A stretch of DNA of 38,892 nt from Chara braunii (taxonomy: Eukaryota > Streptophyta > Charophyceae > Charales > Characeae): contig BFEA01000026.1 in assembly GCA_003427395.1 (NCBI GenBank), forward strand, positions 1,455,257 through 1,494,148. Reading direction: 5' to 3'. The notes beneath the pieces were generated by a model. The model saw only the letters and a program-made list of their open reading frames with translations. It was not told where the DNA came from and did no database searches. Shown piece after piece: positions 36,611 through 38,892 of the stretch. Position 1 is the stretch's first letter; every line of letters starts with the position of its first letter. The translations under genes were made by a program, and so were the position numbers.

Positions 36611-37620
36611 GGGGCGTGATTCTGAATGCGATAGTTGGGCTCGAGCTGGATGTGGTGCTCGATACCACGCATGGGAGGAATGTTGTTGTGGGAGACAGAT
36701 GGTGGGAAAACATCGTGATACTCACGAAGGAGGGCACCAACGCTGGGCGGCGAGGAAGAAAGAAGGGTGTTAAATTCCTTGGCAGCGGCGGTATTAGAAG
36801 CAGAAGTGGAGGGGGTCTGTATGGGGGTAGGGACCGAGGGTGTATCAGTGGTAAGGGAAGTGAGAAAGTGAGATGGGCTAGCAGGGGTAGAGGAGAGTAA
36901 GGAAGTTGAGGAATCAGGAGGGTCGGGGGGCTCGGGAGGTGGTGGATCGAGCTCGACCAACACGACGTCCTGGTGCATGGGGTTGGAGGTGAGGAGATCC
37001 GTGATGTCGACAACATAAAGTGTCGAGGATGAAGGGTAGGGGGATGTATAGAGAGATGCCTCCTTAAGTACGCGAGGATGAATGAAGTCGCCAGTAGAGC
37101 CTGAGTCCCATAGTGCGCGATACACTCTAGTAGAGGTCCCGAGGCGCACTGGAATAATCGGTAAGGTATGATCGGGATTGTGTAGGCGCTGAGACATCGC
37201 GGACAAGGTACGCTCTTTAAGGCGGAGACGTTCCTGATGGACCTTAACACACTCGAGGTCCAGGAAGTCGATGATATCCTCAGCTGCAATAAGGGAAGCA
37301 CTGTAGCGGGCCGTGCGAAGAGCACGCCTGGTAGGAGGACGTGGAGGAGGGGGGTCATGAGAGACGCTAGGCGAAGAAGGAGACGGTATACCAGTGTCGG
37401 TAGTGTCAGCCAAAGGTAAGGTCGGGCCAAGGTCGTCGGGAAGAGTAGCAAGCAGCGCAAAGGTAGAGTTGCGAACAAGTATGCCTGCTATCGTAGAAGG
37501 ATCTAGGGAATGAGACATCGTGGCTAGGTGGATGTTGCGCTGGAGGTCGTGACGGGGGGGACAGCTTGAGGGCGAGCCTAGTGTGCGAAGTGACTCTGGA
37601 GGGCGTCTTTGTACGGGCAC
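36565..37620 (-). pseudogene. Protease and N-terminal Pol (Ty3 element 2)
   Basis: Frame of 351 codons. [19 protein letters not shown] has the aspartic protease triad DSG at residues 172..174. A Pro/Ser/Thr-rich linker (about 235..285) precedes the RT N-terminus ([13 protein letters not shown]). A frameshift near 36610 separates it from RT. The frame overlaps the gag end by 43 bp, a possible gag-pol frameshift arrangement. Confidence 0.8.
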
Positions 37621-38892
37621 GTAGAGGAGGTATGACCGGCGAGGCAGCGGCGGGTGCAGATGTCTCGTGTACGAAGGTCCTCACTCTCAGCGATGGTCAA
37701 GCGGTTGCAAGGGAACACAAAGCCCGCTGGGAAGGGTAGTTGAGGGACTGTAGAGCGAGTCCTGGAGGATGAGGGCCGACGACAGAGGAGGGCGGAAAGG
37801 GCCCGGACGAGGCGGTCGTCCTTTGCGGGGGACTGAGGGTCGGGTCCCTGGTCTGAATCACTCGCAGAACCATCTGAGGCGGTGCCGTCATCAACGCTCG
37901 ACGGATCACGAAGCAGGGCATGCAAGCGACGAGAGAGGGATCGTCCAGAGCCTCTACGAGGGTCACGACGGTATATGGAAGATTGTCGAGGCTGGGGGGG
38001 GTGAGGGGCTGCAGTAGTAGCGGAATGGGCAACGGCGGGTTGAGGCGAGGGGCCGACGAGGGGAGCGTAAGTGAGATGAATGGCCCTAGCAATGTTGAAA
38101 GTCTCTGGTAAGGTGGGGATCGAATCCGTCATCTGCAACTATAATGGTTGTGGTAGACCTGCGCGGAATCGCTGGATCATGGTGTCCTCAGGTATTTCTG
38201 TGACGGGAATCTGAGCGCGTACACGGTGAAATGCCGTGATGAATGACTCTAAGGCATTGTCGCCACCAAGACATCTGATCTCTGCCACACGGGTAATCGG
38301 GTCGCGGGTTGGCGCAGGACGAGAAAAGTACTGCTGAAGGAAGTCGCGAAACTCAAGATAAGACATGCCGTCATGTACGCCGCGCTGTGAGCGAAGGGCG
38401 AGGAAGTCGCGCCAGGTGGAGACTGCACGACCTGTGAAACGAGAGGATATCTCGACGGGCCACAGTTCCATGGCGACACCATGGTAGCGAAGCTGCTCCT
38501 CAGCAGTAGAGATCCATCCTTGGAGCCCGGAGGCCCTGCCGTCAAACTGCTGGAGGCGATCCGGTCGGTACTATGGAACGTGCATCAGCGACTGATAATG
38601 GGTAGGGAGAGGAAGAGTTGACTGTGACAAGAGGACAAAGGACGTAGTGGCACCAGCAAAAGAACTAGAAAGAGCAGGGAGTTGGGCCAAAGGTCCCTGA
38701 CACATCGTGGTGGCCGATGGTGGAAGAGTGAAATGCATCGCAGCGGCCTGTGTCTGATGCTGTCGGTAGATGAAAGGGGCAACAGGTTGTGTTGCAAGGT
38801 GGGGAGGCAGGGGTTGACCTCCTTGGAGCTGGCGGATGTGATCATGGGCCAGGGCGAGCTGGCGTTGGAGCTCAACATTTTGTGTCCTGGGT
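37578..38892 (-). pseudogene. gag of Ty3 element 2, N-terminus outside window
   Basis: One frame from the right edge to 37578 with TAG at 38571..38573 (VP*YRPDRLQQFDG) and TAG at 38139..38141. It begins with a coiled-coil-like piece (NVELQRQLALAHDHIRQLQ). The capsid part has RFTGRAVSTWRDFLAL...YLEFRDFLQQYFS...ALESFITAFHRVRAQIP, the Retrotrans_gag pattern. Near the C-terminus, DICTRRCLAGHTSSTC is a zinc-knuckle-like Cys/His cluster with slightly altered spacing. Confidence 0.85.

Larger units (their letters stand above)
33759..38892 (-). mobile_element. Ty3/gypsy chromovirus 2, incomplete at the right edge
   Basis: Minus-strand order: gag (38892 to 37578), protease, RT, RNase H, integrase, chromodomain (ending at 33759). 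The 5' LTR and the start of gag lie outside the window. The 3' LTR must lie left of 33759 but cannot be delimited. It is not a copy of element 1: its motifs differ and it has a clearer chromodomain. Multiple stops and indels make it inactive. Confidence 0.92.

Overview
The window looks like transposon-dominated nuclear DNA of a streptophyte (green plant lineage). The evidence is an interstitial array of the plant-type telomere unit CCCTAAA (19804..19862), two Ty3/gypsy chromovirus-like retrotransposons, a plant-type LINE and several families of SINEs and MITEs. The mix of families and the draft-style N gaps inside microsatellites would fit a charophyte alga such as Chara, but that is an inference and species cannot be fixed from sequence alone. 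I see no intact cellular gene and no bacterial-type operon, CRISPR array or defence system.

Layout, left to right. 1..2000: a SINE-like copy (family A), a tandem repeat (family C) and unassigned DNA with a proline-rich open frame. 2033..5820: a degraded LINE on the minus strand (ORF1-like piece, AP-endonuclease, truncated reverse transcriptase, zinc-binding tail), with a small GTAC-rich element inserted in it and a long hairpin at its upstream edge. 6000..7544: layered MITEs and SINE relics. 7545..16302: a structurally complete but coding-dead Ty3/gypsy element on the minus strand, with two LTRs (962 and 953 bp), 4-bp target duplication GGGC, initiator-tRNA-type primer site, gag, protease, RT, RNase H, integrase and a chromodomain-like tail. 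16303..19262: tRNA-like remnant, family A copy, short-period repeats and a microsatellite with an assembly gap. 19263..22560: a cluster of a larger poly(A)-ended repeat (family B), repeatedly invaded by MITEs. 22561..24410: tRNA-derived SINEs and a minus-strand coding-like region of unknown function split by a poly(A) retroposon. 24415..27250: more MITE and SINE copies, a retroposed 3' end, and the second family C copy. 27300..33750: mostly unassigned DNA, with Gln/Leu/Ala-coding trinucleotide repeats in nested inverted repeats and a few unexplained open frames. 33759..38892: the 3' part of a second Ty3/gypsy chromovirus on the minus strand that runs off the right edge.

The most interesting material is the non-coding fraction. 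Family A is a dispersed repeat with about ten copies on both strands, two conserved internal stem-loops, and a third stem-loop next to the poly(A) whose arms change together between copies while the loop stays constant. One TA-flanked palindromic MITE has its exact empty site preserved 970 bp away. A retroposon with a 12-bp target duplication carries a near-perfect 29-bp inverted repeat. The leader of the first Ty3 element carries a 12-bp-phased row of W-box-like TTGAC motifs. Many premature stops in the retrotransposons sit where the family has Trp or Gln, as expected from cytosine-deamination transitions in silenced DNA.
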